Part shown: positions 51,801 to 62,093 of the stretch, one piece after another | Layout of the letters: each line of letters starts with the position of its first letter | How positions within the stretch are numbered: position 1 is the stretch's first letter | DNA from: Metridium senile | Lineage: Eukaryota > Cnidaria > Anthozoa > Actiniaria > Metridiidae | Length of the DNA stretch: 64,000 nucleotides | Direction: 5' to 3' | Assembly (NCBI GenBank): GCA_949775045.1 | Contig: OX459103.1 | Location: forward strand, 2,402,001 to 2,466,000 | Notes under the pieces: generated by a model | Told to the model about the DNA's origin: nothing | Databases searched by the model: none | The model's input: the letters and a program-made list of their open reading frames with translations, nothing else | Position numbers and translations under genes: made by a program

Positions 51801-54800
51801 GTCTGAATATCTTCAGGACCTTCAGGGAATCCGAAAACTTTAATGTATGCTCTTAAAATCTTTCAAATAGATAAATATATACTTTGAAGCCTTAGCGAAA
51901 AAAGTCTAGCCCAAAATAATACATGTTTGAATATTTAGATAGGCGAAGAGATCGCGTAATGCAATGTGTACAGCGCCATAACAAAAATTGTTTATTCCTT
52001 CTTTGAAAGCGTATATCTTGAAAACGGTAGGAGGTTCGATCGGGTTCGATCGATGTTTTTTCTTCAATTATTTATCATCTTTAATTTGATGTGTGTTTGA
52101 TTTAATAACTTTGTTACTGAAGTGCACACGAACAGTTCTTTTGTCTGTATGTTTAGTCGTTCGTTTGTGTCTCTGCAATTTGCCTAACACTGAGTTCGAT
52201 TGACGAATTAAACATGAATTGATTACTTATCTGGTTTCAGCCTCCATAGACTAAGAGTTTGGTTTCTGATTACATGTTTGATCTTTTAATTTTTAAAAAA
52301 AATTCAATTTGAACCGATTTATGAGTCGTTCTTCTTGTATACTTGAAAAATACTTTCTCGAAATAAGTGCTCCATCACCGCGAAATTTAGCGCGTTCTGA
52401 TTGGCCGAAATAAACCACGTGTAGCTTGCACAACCTCCTCTGATGCCGATCGCTGTCATTGTTACCCACAATGCTTTGCAGTCGTAAATACTTGAAAACA
52501 CTTGCGTATCAAAATGGCCGTAATCAAACGACCGCAGCTCAGTTCGTGAAGTGAAACAAAATGAAAAAAACTTGCCAAAGCTATAGCACAAGCACTGAGT
52601 TTTGTTGTGAAAACGGTGTTTTCGTCTCAAAACGATTTTTTCGATAAAAAATCCAAGGTCAAAAAAGTGTGATTTCCACTATTGAAAAATAAAGCAAAAA
52701 CGGTCATTTTTTACTTTCCTAAAGTTCATATGGAATTTTTTGGGCTAAAAATTGCTCGTTTCTTGTGACTGATATGCTATTTGAAAAAAATTGAAGAACT
52801 TCCTTGTGCTTACTAACATTCAAACGGCTGGGCAAATTTGGCTTGTTTAAAAAAGTTAGAATTTTTCAAAGCAAGGTTGTTTTTTTACGGGCGGTTTCGG
52901 GCGCCGTAGGAGTCAAAGGGTTAAAACAAATATACAAATCACCACGTGACACTTCTTTTGGTATTTAAGTAGTCTCCCTTAGAAAATTGATAGGGGTGCT
53001 CGACGGACCTTTCAGGGTCGAAAATAAGATCCCCGCGTACCTTTTAGGGTCTCGAGCTGGCACCGTACCTTTTAGGGTCAGTTTTCGAACTAAAGATTAT
53101 GCAAATTGAAACATTTTTAAATGTGGTCGTTCCTTTTAGGGTCTGAAATCGGTATCTGAGTTAATTTATGCGTACCTTTTAGGGTCATTTTCAAAACCGT
53201 CCGTCGAGCACCCCTATCCATTTTCTAAGGGAGTTCCCCCCCTCCCCCGGGGTGTTGTCATCGGCCGTGTTGACAGTGTTCGCTTGGTAGGTTTCGTGAA
53301 GGAAGTCACGTTCTCTGACATTGTGAAGAATAAAAATAGCACAAAAATCAATATAAACTCAAGATTTCTGTTTGGATGTGGTAGATAATATGCCGTAGCG
53401 AATGCAATTCTGCTGGCACATCATCTGTTTTGTGCTAAAAGACATCACTAACGGCAGATCGATTGTCCTCTAATTTAAAAAAAAGTCAATCCTGTACAGC
53501 ACCTAATGATAGGGAATGTTTAACAGTCCCAAAAATATAGCCATTGTTTTCAGCGGGATCAAAGTTAAACGAGTCAACACAGGTCAATTTCGATCGAACA
53601 AGTTATCCGTCACTTTCATAACAAGACTACAAACTGTTTAACTATTACCACGTGTGTAACCATGTGATCTTATCTGTCAAAACCATGACAACGTCAGTCA
53701 ACGGCAATCAAAGCACGAAAGTCTGATGAGGTCATGATCTATTAGCGTTGTGGTGTCGAGGCTATAGTGAGGCCGCAATGACCCTCCTCATTTAGAACAT
53801 GGCCAATTCATTCCTTTCATTCATTCATTACACCACTAGACTAACGAGCTCTATATCTATTTTTACTTCAACAGCATGTAACCATGTTGACGTTGGAGTC
53901 GCATTGCCTCATTTTACAATACCGGACAGTCATTTTACAGCCACAAGTTCTTTAGTTGCATCATACAACGAAAAACAAGCCAGATTACTTGCCTCTCACT
54001 GCTGGGAACCATATTCTAATGACGAAAACGATTATCTACAGGTTTGAATTTAACTATTCTTTAAAAAACTCATTAATAATTTATGACCATTTTGTCCAAT
54101 CCGATGCTACTATCTGGTCACGAGGAAAGCATTGTATACCGCATAACCTACGTTTGAAACGGGGAAGGATAATGGTGTAGAATAGAAGAACAATGACGTG
54201 TTTTTGCTTTCTACAAATCACAGACCGAATTAAGGGTGAATCACGGGTAACCTCCACACCACCCTGTTTTTTGTTTTGTTTTATTTTGTTTCAAATTGTG
54301 TAGATAAAAAAACTCTCTCTTTGTCTGTTGTGAATCTAGATTGATCTTGGCGATCCACATATTCTGTGTGGAATAGGAACACAGGAGACTGGCCAGTCCT
54401 TTAGGATAGATGAAAGAACAGAATCCTACAGAATGTCTTTTTCCATGGATGGCATTAGTTGGACGTTTGACCCCGTGGTAAGAACAATGGTTAATCAGTT
54501 AGCAATGTACGAATGTAGTTTATTTATTTGTTTGTTTGTTTGTTTGTTTGTTTGTTTGTTTGTTTGTTTGTTTGTTTGTTTGTTTGTTTGTTTGTTTGTT
54601 TGTTTGTTTGTTTGTTTGTTTGTTTGTTTGTCACAATATATAAAACAAAACGAGAAGAAGTTAATGATAAAATTTCTAAAAATAATTTTATAAAATAATT
54701 TAGATAGTACGCGCGCTCTGATTGGTCAAAAACCGTGTTGGATGAGGCTATCTAAACATGCGCGCGCGTATTGATGGCGCGCGTATTGAGAATTGCTAGT

Positions 54801-56821
54801 CTTATCAGCAATTAAAATGCCGATTTAGCCTCAAAAAATATTTTATAAAAGCAATAGAAGACGATTTTCCGTGTTATATAGCCTGATCTAAACGCTTGTC
54901 CGTTCAGCGAAACCTTCGAGACATCCATCTAAGGTCATCGCTTAACGATGTTTGGGTAATTTAGAATAGAATAAGAAGAAATTCGTATTATCCACAGTCC
55001 CGCAATCGCCAATCACCAATCGCCATCATTAAACAATAATGATCCTAACTTTATTTTTGATCATTTCTATTCTAAGCTTGATGACATTATCAACACACAT
55101 GCTCCTATGAGAGTACTAAGTAGAAAGGAAACTAAATTTTATACCAAGCCTTGGATTACCCCAGGAATCAAAAACTCCATCAAAGAGAAGGATAAGTTGT
55201 TCAAAAAATATATTAAATCTAAAACTCCATTCAATCACTCTAAATACAAATTTTATCGTAATAGATTAGCTAAGGTATTAAATGCAAGCAAAAAAATATA
55301 CTACAACAGCTATTTTAGCAAAAACATATCTAACATGAAAAACATCTGGAAAGGTATTAGGGAGCTAATATCTAACAAATCTGCTGTTTGCAACTTTCCT
55401 TCTAAATTAATTACTTCTGACAACCACATTATTAAGGATGGCAAAGAGATAGCAAACACATTTAATAAATTCTTTGCAAGTATTGGTAATACATTAGGGT
55501 CACAATCTTCCATTGATTCACCTTCGCCACTGCATTTTATGAACCCACCAATTAAAGACAATTTTGTTATTCATCCAGTTACCACAGAGGAATTAAAATA
55601 TGAAATCAACAAACTTGATTCAACCAAATCTACAGGACCATTTAGTATCCCTACAAAACTGCTTAAATTATTACAAGATTCTATAGTTATTCCCTTGGTA
55701 AGACTTTATAATTGTTCATTTACTACTGGTATTGTTCCTAACAAGTTCAAACTTGCATGCGTGATTCCAGTTTTTAAGATAGGTGCACAAACGGATGTCA
55801 GCAACTATAGACCTATTTCTTTGCTATCAAATTTTAATCGTCTGTTAGAAAAATTAATGTACAATAGATTAATTGAGTTTTTTGACACCAGAAAAATTCT
55901 ATTTGAAAATCAATTTGGCTTTAGAGCTAAACACTCTACAACTCTTGCTACTCTCCTCATTATTGATAAAATCCAAAAATCTATTGAAGATGGTAAATTC
56001 TCTTGTGGAATTTGTTTGGATCTCAGTAAAGCATTCGATTCAGTAAACCATCAGATTCTTTTATCTAAACTTCAATATTATGGTATTCATGACATCACGT
56101 ATAATTGGTTTAGATCATATCTATCTAATAGAAGTCAATATGTATCATTAGGAAGTGTCTCCTCTGACCATCATGCTGTTTCTTGTGGTGTTCCTCAAGG
56201 TAGCGTACTGGGACCCTTTCTTTTTCTTCGCTACATAAATGACCTAAAAAACAGCTCTAACCTTTTTGAATTTCACTTATTTGCTGACGATTGCAATATA
56301 TTTCTTTCACACAAATGTATATTTGAGCTAGAAAATCTGGCAAATACTCATATATCTTACATATGTTCTTGGCTTTCAAGCAACAAACTGACTTTGAATA
56401 TAGATAAAACCAATTTCATGATCTTTCATCCCCCACAAAAAAAGCTGTTACACCAACCACAAATCAATATAGCAAATAAGTCTCTTAAATGTAAGGATAG
56501 TATCTTGTATCTCGGCATCTACTTGGACCCTCATCTAAATTTCAAAACACATATTCTTCATTTATGTAAAAAGATTAGAAGAAGTATAGGCATCCTATGC
56601 AAATTACGTCATTACACCATGTCCGCACAGAAAAAAACATATATTAATGAAATTCTATACAACTGTCACTTAGCAACATATAATATTTAAACTTATCTGC
56701 TTATCTATACCATGTTAACGGTCATTCATTGTAACTTGCCTGATGAGTGTGGTCATTTTTTCAAAATCTCCATACGAAACAGATTTGTAGCAATAAAACA
56801 ATGAAAATCTAAAGACGTAAA

Positions 56822-56868
<47 letters not shown>

Positions 56869-59800
56869 TCGTTTGCAAAAATTCTGACCGCATCAAAGTA
56901 TATCGGGTGCATTGTGGGTAATGTTTATTTATGCCTTTGAGTGCTTTTATACGCTCTTGGTACTATCAGAACCACCCATAATACTTCAATGATGCTTACT
57001 ACATGTCACTGAATGAATTCTGAAAAAAATTGGAGCGTTTTAAGGCAGAATTACCTACATATCTATATACCTATATACTTATATACTTATATACTTGTAC
57101 GGTCAGAATTTTTGCAAATGACTGTATAAATATATATATATATATATATATACAGCCGATCTCGAAAAGGTTGTCCACCTGAAAAGACATATATACTAAA
57201 AGAAATATCACGTGACTCATTATATATTCACTTTCCGCGCGTGTAGAAAGGCAGGTGCTTTTGAAAGTAATATGGCGGTGAATTCAAACAAGCAGTATCT
57301 TTCCTCGCTAGAAGAACCTGACTTTCTGCACGCGCGGAAAGTGAATATATAGTGAGTCACGTGATATTTCTTTTAGTATATATGTCTTTTCAGGTGGACA
57401 ACCTTTTCGAGATCGGCTATATATATATATATATACAGCGATTTGCAAAAACTTTGACTCATTTGTACATATATAAATATATATCAAAATAATATAAGAA
57501 ATTATGGGATATGATAACTGATATTTTTTTCGAGTTGTCCATGACATATATATATATATATATATGTGGGAACGAATACGCGCGAGATTCATAGTATATA
57601 AGCGTTTCCTAACACTTACTGGTGTCAGCTAGTCTTAAATACACATTTAGTATTGATAAATATGTTGAAATACTCGTAAATACGCTTAAATATGCTCCCA
57701 CAATGCACCCGATATACGTATATATGTATATTCTAAGATTTACAGAATTTTTGCAAAACGCTATATATATATAGTCATTTGCAAAAATTCTGACCGTACA
57801 AGTATATAAGTATATAAGTATATAGGTATATAGATATGTAGGTAATTCTGCATTATATAGATATAGATATAGATATAGATATAGATATAGATATAGATAT
57901 AGATATAGATATAGATATAGATATAGATATAGATATAGATATAGATATAGATATAGATATAGATATAGATATAGATATAGATATAGATATAGATATAGAT
58001 ATAGATATAGATATAGATATAGATATAGATATAGATATAGATATAGATATAGATATAGATATAGATATAGATATAGATATAGATATAGATATAGATATAG
58101 ATATAGATATAGATATAGATATAGATATAGATATAGATATAGATATAGATATAGATATAGATATAGATATAGATATAGATATAGATATAGATATAGATAT
58201 AGATATAGATATAGATATAGATATAGATATAGATATAGATATAGATATAGATATAGATATAGATATAGATATAGATATAGATATAGATATAGATATAGAT
58301 ATAGATATAGATATAGATATAGATATAGATATAGATATAGATATAGATATAGATATAGATATAGATATAGATATAGATATAGATATAGATATAGATATAG
58401 ATATAGAGATATATTAATAAGGTTTAAGTTTGTGGTCTATAAAATAGGGTTCAATAGTCAAGTAAAGAGTTAATGAGGTTTGTACTGTGACACTGAGTTG
58501 ATTGTAATAATAGCAAATTGCATATTTCTTAAATTGCAATATCAATATCATATATCATATATCATATATCTTATTCTGTTCTAGACATTTCCTGGTAATT
58601 TACAGCCTGCTCACCCCTTGATCGAGATTGCAAAGAACGCATTTGGTGGGCTACATGTTGCCAAATTTGTAAGAATTTACCCAGACACCTACACAGATTA
58701 TAAATGCCTCAGAGTGGAAGTCTATGGACTAAGGCAAGGTATGTGTTATCTTGACAAATGTAATATTGAATACAGGTAAATTCTGGACATAATTTGTCTC
58801 GATATGCACCTTATTGCACAGGGAGCCCAAGCTCATCACTTGTGATCTTTTACAGTAAATGTATGGAGTCACGAGATATCCTTTCGCTGTGCCTCAAATA
58901 TACAATAATAAAAACCTTTTATTAAGTAGATAGTTGTGTACAATTGTTTTCTGTATTTTCGTCAAAGCGCTCTAATTGAGCTAAAACTCGGTCACAGACT
59001 AGAAAACAATTATACACAACTATCTACGTAAATTTTTTTTATTATTATTGTATATTTGAGGCACAGCGAAAGGATATCTCGCGACTCCATACATCACAGG
59101 GAGCCCAAGCTCATCACTTTTACAGTAAATGTATGGAGTCGCAAGATATCCTTTCACTGTGCCTCAAATATACAATAATAAAATTTGTTTTTTGACGTAG
59201 ATAGTTGTGTATAATTGTTTTCTAGTCTTTGACCGAGTTTTAGCTCAATTAGAGCAATTTTGCATTTACTGTAAAAGTGATGAGCTTGGGCTCCCTGTGC
59301 ATACATTTACTGTAAAAGCTGAGATCACAAGTGATGAGCTTGGGCTCCCTGTGCTTATTGTAACACAACAAACACTATCATCATTAACGGAAACTCTTTA
59401 AATCTGTACAAAATTAATGCTTTGAACATAATGTTTAAATCTTACTCAGTAGTAACGATTAGTAAGTTTTATCAGGAATACGCTTTTAATCATATGCCCT
59501 TTCGTTTATATGAAGCTTAAAAGCAAATTATATATGAAAAGTTTCGCGATATTTTTCATTTGCTATCGCAGTTCCGGCTGCCATATAATAAAACGCTGTT
59601 TTGCTATAGTCATGTGATATTTAATTTTGACAACATTCCTCGTGAGTGTGATCATGTTCTAAGACAGTTAGATAATGAACGCGAGTGTCCTATGGGATAT
59701 AGAGTCTCGAGCATTGGGGTCTGTTTACATGGAGATAGGGTCACCCTCCTAGGAGGAACAAAACATAGCCCTCCTTTACATGAAAACTCGACAAGGGTCA

Positions 59801-60526
59801 CCCCGGGGTAGGGCTAGGTCGTTAAGCTTTGTAAACAACAAAATGGCGGGCAAGTGTTCTCTTTTGGCGCTAAATTCAGTTTTCCTCACTTAAGCATACT
59901 TGGCTGCGGTTTTTCACTGCTGTTTGGCGCGCGAAATACGCCATTTAACGTCATTTGACGCATGACCCCTGGGGTCACCCTACCTTGAGCGTTTACATGG
60001 CTTAAGTAAACAAAAAGCTGGCCCTCCTAGGAGGGTCACTCTACCATGCTGATAGGGTGACCCTACCCCTAGGGGGACCCTACCTGACATAAAACGTAAA
60101 CACAACCACAAAAAAAAAAAAAAAAAAAAAAAACAGAAGAGGGTGACCCTATCTCCATGTAAACAGGCCGTTAGATAGAAGGCCACGAGGGCGCAACCAT
60201 TACTTAATATACGCATCTCGGTTATCTCTGTAGCGTGGAGAGAAGCTTTTGGATTGGAATCCCTTAGTCACCGACACACAATCCCCAAACTGTTGCTCAA
60301 CTCCAATAGTTATCTTAACGCTGATCACCATCCTTCAAAAGCACGATTGTATGGCGATGATTCCTGGTGCCCTAAGAGAACAAGTAATGTCTTTTTTGAA
60401 GTGGCATTCTTACGATCAGTACAGTTTGCTGGCGTAGCGATACAAGGGAACAATGATGATGACAAATGGGTGACAAAGTACAACTTACAGTATGGGAATT
60501 TCCTTGGAGGATTCGCTACAATTTAC
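45748..60526 (+). CDS. Gene 3: secreted protein of tandem F5/8C (discoidin) domains, 5' part (9 exons)
   Basis: Exons 45748-45838, 45994-46292, 46584-46722, 47035-47348, 48687-48831, 53875-54041, 54340-54477, 58585-58738, 60234-60526 sum to 1740 nt, 580 codons in one frame. Signal peptide 1-20 or so; F5/8C-1 31-176; F5/8C-2 177-329; F5/8C-3 330-482; first two-thirds of F5/8C-4 483-580. The last exon ends in phase 0 with a GTAAGT donor, and no matching second-half exon is visible before 64000, so the gene runs on past the LINE. Arrays of F5/8C domains alone suggest a multivalent secreted lectin-like or matrix protein; the ligand cannot be read from the sequence. Same strand as gene 2 and similar domains, so the two may share ancestry. 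Confidence 0.85.
45994..46292 (+). CDS. Gene 3 exon 2: F5/8C domain 1, first part
   Basis: Phase 1/0. [13 protein letters not shown]...[34 protein letters not shown] and [17 protein letters not shown]. Confidence 0.95.
46584..46722 (+). CDS. Gene 3 exon 3: F5/8C domain 1, second part
   Basis: Phase 0/1. [38 protein letters not shown], a textbook F5/8C end. The acceptor is TTTTGTAAG at 46583; the AG at 46592-46593 would lead into a stop. Confidence 0.92.
46856..46962. repeat. (CCAT)n microsatellite
   Basis: About 26 perfect copies in a short gene 3 intron. Confidence 0.97.
47035..47348 (+). CDS. Gene 3 exon 4: F5/8C domain 2, first part
   Basis: Phase 1/0. [59 protein letters not shown]. 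Confidence 0.95.
47349..48026. other. Intron DNA of gene 3 without recognised features
   Basis: No coding exon, tandem array or hairpin was recognised here. Several short open frames are not supported. Confidence 0.5.
48027..48407. mobile_element. TIR element of about 380 bp
   Basis: CCAGGTGATTTCGCGCG...GCACTTCCGG at the left and CCGGAAGTGCGCGCG...AATCACCTGG at the right are inverted (about 50 bp). A partial copy of the end (GATTGGCCTATACTAGCCGG) is at 37050. Confidence 0.8.
48412..48662. mobile_element. TIR element of the TACACCTATTT family
   Basis: TACACCTATTTTAAAAAACG and CGTTTTTTGAAGGTGTA at the ends, with GGAGATCTGAATCTGCA / TGCAGATTCAGATCTCC inside. Adjacent to the preceding element. 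Confidence 0.8.
48687..48831 (+). CDS. Gene 3 exon 5: F5/8C domain 2, second part
   Basis: Phase 0/1. [39 protein letters not shown]. Confidence 0.93.
48912..48990. repeat. Hairpin
   Basis: TTGGAGTGTTGAAAAT-type sequence pairs with TTTTCAACACTCCAA around GTGTGCGCAGCGAACGAG. Confidence 0.7.
49000..50744. other. Intron DNA of gene 3, no gene recognised
   Basis: AT-rich with a small hairpin near 50186-50218 (ACTCGGGTTTCC / GGAAAGCCCGAGT). Short open frames such as 50462-50677 have no recognisable domain or splice support. Confidence 0.55.
50749..52920. mobile_element. piggyBac-type element, 2172 bp
   Basis: TTAA at 50745-50748 and 52921-52924 directly flanks inverted ends CCCTTTGACTACT and AGGAGTCAAAGGG (12 of 13 match). 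TTAA target sites with CCC...GGG ends define piggyBac. Internal frames (50984-51271 plus, 52319-52630 minus) are short and show no transposase motif I recognise, so it is probably non-autonomous or decayed. Length is close to autonomous members. Confidence 0.8.
52975..53231. mobile_element. TIR element with repeated ACCTTTTAGGGTC motif
   Basis: CTCCCTTAGAAAATTGATAG...GGGTGCTCGACGG is inverted at the right end. Between them ACCTTT(C/T)AGGGTC-like motifs occur six times, four of them as TACCTTTTAGGGTC. A degenerate inverted copy is at 36140-36425. Confidence 0.8.
53875..54041 (+). CDS. Gene 3 exon 6: F5/8C domain 3, first part
   Basis: Phase 1/0. [38 protein letters not shown]. Preceded by a 5.0-kb intron holding the piggyBac-type element. 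Confidence 0.9.
54060..54200. repeat. Dispersed repeat, copy 2 (inverted relative to 38548)
   Basis: AAAAAACTCATTAATAATT, GTCACGAGGAAAGCATTGTA and GTGTAGAATAGAAGAACAAT match 38548-38700 in reverse orientation. It begins 20 nt after exon 6 of gene 3. Confidence 0.8.
54340..54477 (+). CDS. Gene 3 exon 7: F5/8C domain 3, middle
   Basis: 46 codons, phase 0/0. [35 protein letters not shown]. Domain 3 has an intron before IDLG that domains 1, 2 and 4 lack. Confidence 0.92.
54526..54632. repeat. (GTTT)n microsatellite
   Basis: About 26 perfect copies, starting about 50 nt after exon 7 of gene 3. Confidence 0.97.
55030..56830 (+). mobile_element. Truncated LINE in a gene 3 intron
   Basis: Contains the RT frame below, open upstream of its ATG to about 55032 ([15 protein letters not shown]), then about 140 nt of 3' sequence ending near the TA repeat. 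5'-truncated and without an endonuclease domain. Confidence 0.85.
55107..56690 (+). CDS. LINE reverse transcriptase, truncated both ends
   Basis: 527 residues. [17 protein letters not shown] linker, then RT motifs [46 protein letters not shown] and LFADDCNIF (catalytic FADD). The frame stops at ATYNI, well short of the usual C-terminal region seen in the other two LINEs of this window, so a frame break or 3' loss has removed it. Distinct family from the 15289 RT. Confidence 0.9.
   Translation: MRVLSRKETKFYTKPWITPGIKNSIKEKDKLFKKYIKSKTPFNHSKYKFYRNRLAKVLNASKKIYYNSYFSKNISNMKNIWKGIRELISNKSAVCNFPSKLITSDNHIIKDGKEIANTFNKFFASIGNTLGSQSSIDSPSPLHFMNPPIKDNFVIHPVTTEELKYEINKLDSTKSTGPFSIPTKLLKLLQDSIVIPLVRLYNCSFTTGIVPNKFKLACVIPVFKIGAQTDVSNYRPISLLSNFNRLLEKLMYNRLIEFFDTRKILFENQFGFRAKHSTTLATLLIIDKIQKSIEDGKFSCGICLDLSKAFDSVNHQILLSKLQYYGIHDITYNWFRSYLSNRSQYVSLGSVSSDHHAVSCGVPQGSVLGPFLFLRYINDLKNSSNLFEFHLFADDCNIFLSHKCIFELENLANTHISYICSWLSSNKLTLNIDKTNFMIFHPPQKKLLHQPQINIANKSLKCKDSILYLGIYLDPHLNFKTHILHLCKKIRRSIGILCKLRHYTMSAQKKTYINEILYNCHLATYNI
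56866..57124. mobile_element. Mariner-type hairpin MITE, 259 bp
   Basis: Ends CAGTCGTTTGCAAAAATTCT and AGAATTTTTGCAAATGACTG are inverted (24 of 25), within TATA flanks consistent with TA target duplication. Confidence 0.8.
57153..57418. mobile_element. Mariner-type hairpin MITE, 266 bp
   Basis: CAGCCGATCTCGAAAAGGTT at the left, inverted at the right, with arms over 100 bp (TTCACTTTCCGCGCG / CGCGCGGAAAGTGAA). TA-rich flanks. Confidence 0.85.
57436..57850. mobile_element. Third TIR element and broken inverted copy of the first
   Basis: 57436-57762 has ends CAGCGATTTGCAAAAAC / TTTTTGCAAAACGCT. 57774-57850 repeats the right part of 56866-57124 in reverse (AGTCATTTGCAAAAATTCTG to GTAGGTAATTCTGCA) and then stops at the hexamer array. 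Confidence 0.8.
57853..58407. repeat. (ATAGAT)n hexanucleotide array, about 92 copies
   Basis: About 550 bp of uninterrupted ATAGAT. The adjoining broken element contains TATATAGATATG, a likely seed. Confidence 0.97.
58585..58738 (+). CDS. Gene 3 exon 8: F5/8C domain 3, last part
   Basis: Phase 0/1. [43 protein letters not shown]. Confidence 0.92.
58790..59358. mobile_element. Composite foldback with CACAGGGAGCCCAAGCTC ends
   Basis: CACAGGGAGCCCAAGCTCAT occurs at about 58819 and 59097, and inverted at about 59280 and 59337. The inner arms (AGATAGTTGTGTACAATTGT, GCCTCAAATATACAATAAT) also pair. Probably one MITE inserted in or recombined with another. Related ends are at 2305 and 61618. Confidence 0.8.
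59712..60173. mobile_element. TIR element of about 460 bp
   Basis: CTGTTTACATGGAGATAGGG at the left and CCCTATCTCCATGTAAACAG at the right. Inside are several further GGTGACCC / GGGTCACC blocks and a 24-nt poly(A). Confidence 0.85.
60234..60526 (+). CDS. Gene 3 exon 9: F5/8C domain 4, first part
   Basis: Phase 1/0. [60 protein letters not shown]. The usual leading Cys is Trp here, so the disulfide that closes the F5/8C fold is probably lost in this domain. Confidence 0.88.
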
Positions 60527-60542
60527 GTAAGTTGATAGATAG

Positions 60543-60717
60543 TCCGTTTCACAGTTCGGTTCAGTGACCACGAATATATAATTATTAATAGTTCCAAGTC
60601 GAGGTTCACGTTATTGTTGCGCATAGCAAAACTACAATTTATCATGCGCAACAACTCGAACCTCGACTTGGAACTATCATTCGTGGGCACTGAAGCGGAA
60701 TTGTGAAAAGGACTATT
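60543..60717. mobile_element. Hairpin MITE, 175 bp
   Basis: AATAGTTCCAAGTCGAGGTT pairs with AACCTCGACTTGGAACTAT, and GTCCGTTTCACAGTTC with the right end. It begins 16 nt after gene 3 exon 9. Confidence 0.85.
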
Positions 60718-60719
60718 CT

Positions 60720-62090
60720 GTATTCAAGGAAATGGACCACATTTTGAAAAACGAATGCCTTGTTTTCCCCTTTCTCGTCCCCATTTCCCCTCTTTCATTT
60801 TCCTTAACAGGTAGCCCATGACAGTGATACCTAAGAAGGAGGCTAGTTTGGAATATTGAATAAGTTTTAATGAATGTATAGACCTAATTGCAAGAACCAG
60901 TCCGGATTAGTCACCAAATTTGGCTACCGTGGTTTGTTGTGATATTTGAGAAACCAAAACAGTAGAACAGCCAATCAGAGCACGTTTTTAGTTTATGACG
61001 TCACATCTAAATATGAACGCTAACCGGCCCACAACTAAAATCTAAATGGCGCCCGAAATTGCGACTGAGAAGAAGTTTGATGATCTTCTTCATGACAAGA
61101 TGTGGGGAACATGCAAATTATTCCATGACTGAAGTATTCTTACGTCAGATCTTCAAATTTCCATTTGTATCTCACTTTGTCTTTGCATGGAACGACATCG
61201 CAAACTGAATTCGAATTACTCGATAGATTGATCTAGATATTTCAGAACGTGATGTATATCGAGTGAAAGTTTAGTAAGCTTATATGCGTTTATAACATTA
61301 AGACATTTTGACATTCTGCTCTTGAAATGGAAACCCACATGAACTGTTTGTATGAAATACGGTTCCGATCGAGTATCTTCTGTTTACGCTTTAGTCTATA
61401 TTTCCTTTGTACAAGAAAACAGTTTAGTCTACAAGAAAGCCTAAAGGTAACCATTTAAAACAAATAAATAATAAATAAATTGTCGTTCTTAGAGATTGTT
61501 TTATATTGTATTGTTTTATTCAAGTAACTGATATTGTTTTCTGATTCTCTGTGTAAAAATTAAGACATTTGTAATCAACACATTTGTAATCACTGTCAGA
61601 GTCTGTCGAGCTAGTATCACAGGTAGCCCAAGCTCACTATCTGTGTTGATTTACTATAGAATATATGGGGATTTTTCAACGTACAATTTTTTGCCTTAAT
61701 TCTTAATAAAATAAAATGAAACTCTTACAGTGTCTTTTTGTTGCTCTCATCAACCGTCTGACTGACTTTCAGCGAATTTCGTTGGAATTTAGCTGCCTTT
61801 CCCTAACGTGTACTACACGTGATCTCTCTGCTATTTTTCGGCATTTGTGACATAGAAACGGCGGGTGTACATCAGGGAGACATAAATTCTGTTTAGATTA
61901 CAGATGTCATCACATTCAGTCTTCAAAACAGAAGCTTTGACTTTTCTGGAATCGTCACGTACGTTTGATCTACATATTCGACAACGGTCTTCAAGATATT
62001 CATAATGTGAGCTTTGAATTTCTGAAAGAGAGCAAGCAGAAACATATTGGTTAAATTAAAACTCAATTAACAGACAAAATATACACATGC
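60720..62090. other. Intron DNA of gene 3, little recognised
   Basis: No F5/8C second-half exon was found. A copy of the CACAGG(G/T)AGCCCAAGCTCA end is at about 61618. A 28-codon frame at 61047 (MAPEIATEKKFDDLL) has no support. Confidence 0.5.
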
Positions 62091-62093
62091 ATG

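Noticed and set aside
57308..57592. 94-codon minus frame rich in Tyr/Ile
   Set aside because: Lies across hairpin elements and TA repeats.
61047..61134. 28-codon frame MAPEIATEKKFDDLL...
   Set aside because: Short and isolated. Only a faint resemblance to transposon-related host proteins, which I cannot verify.
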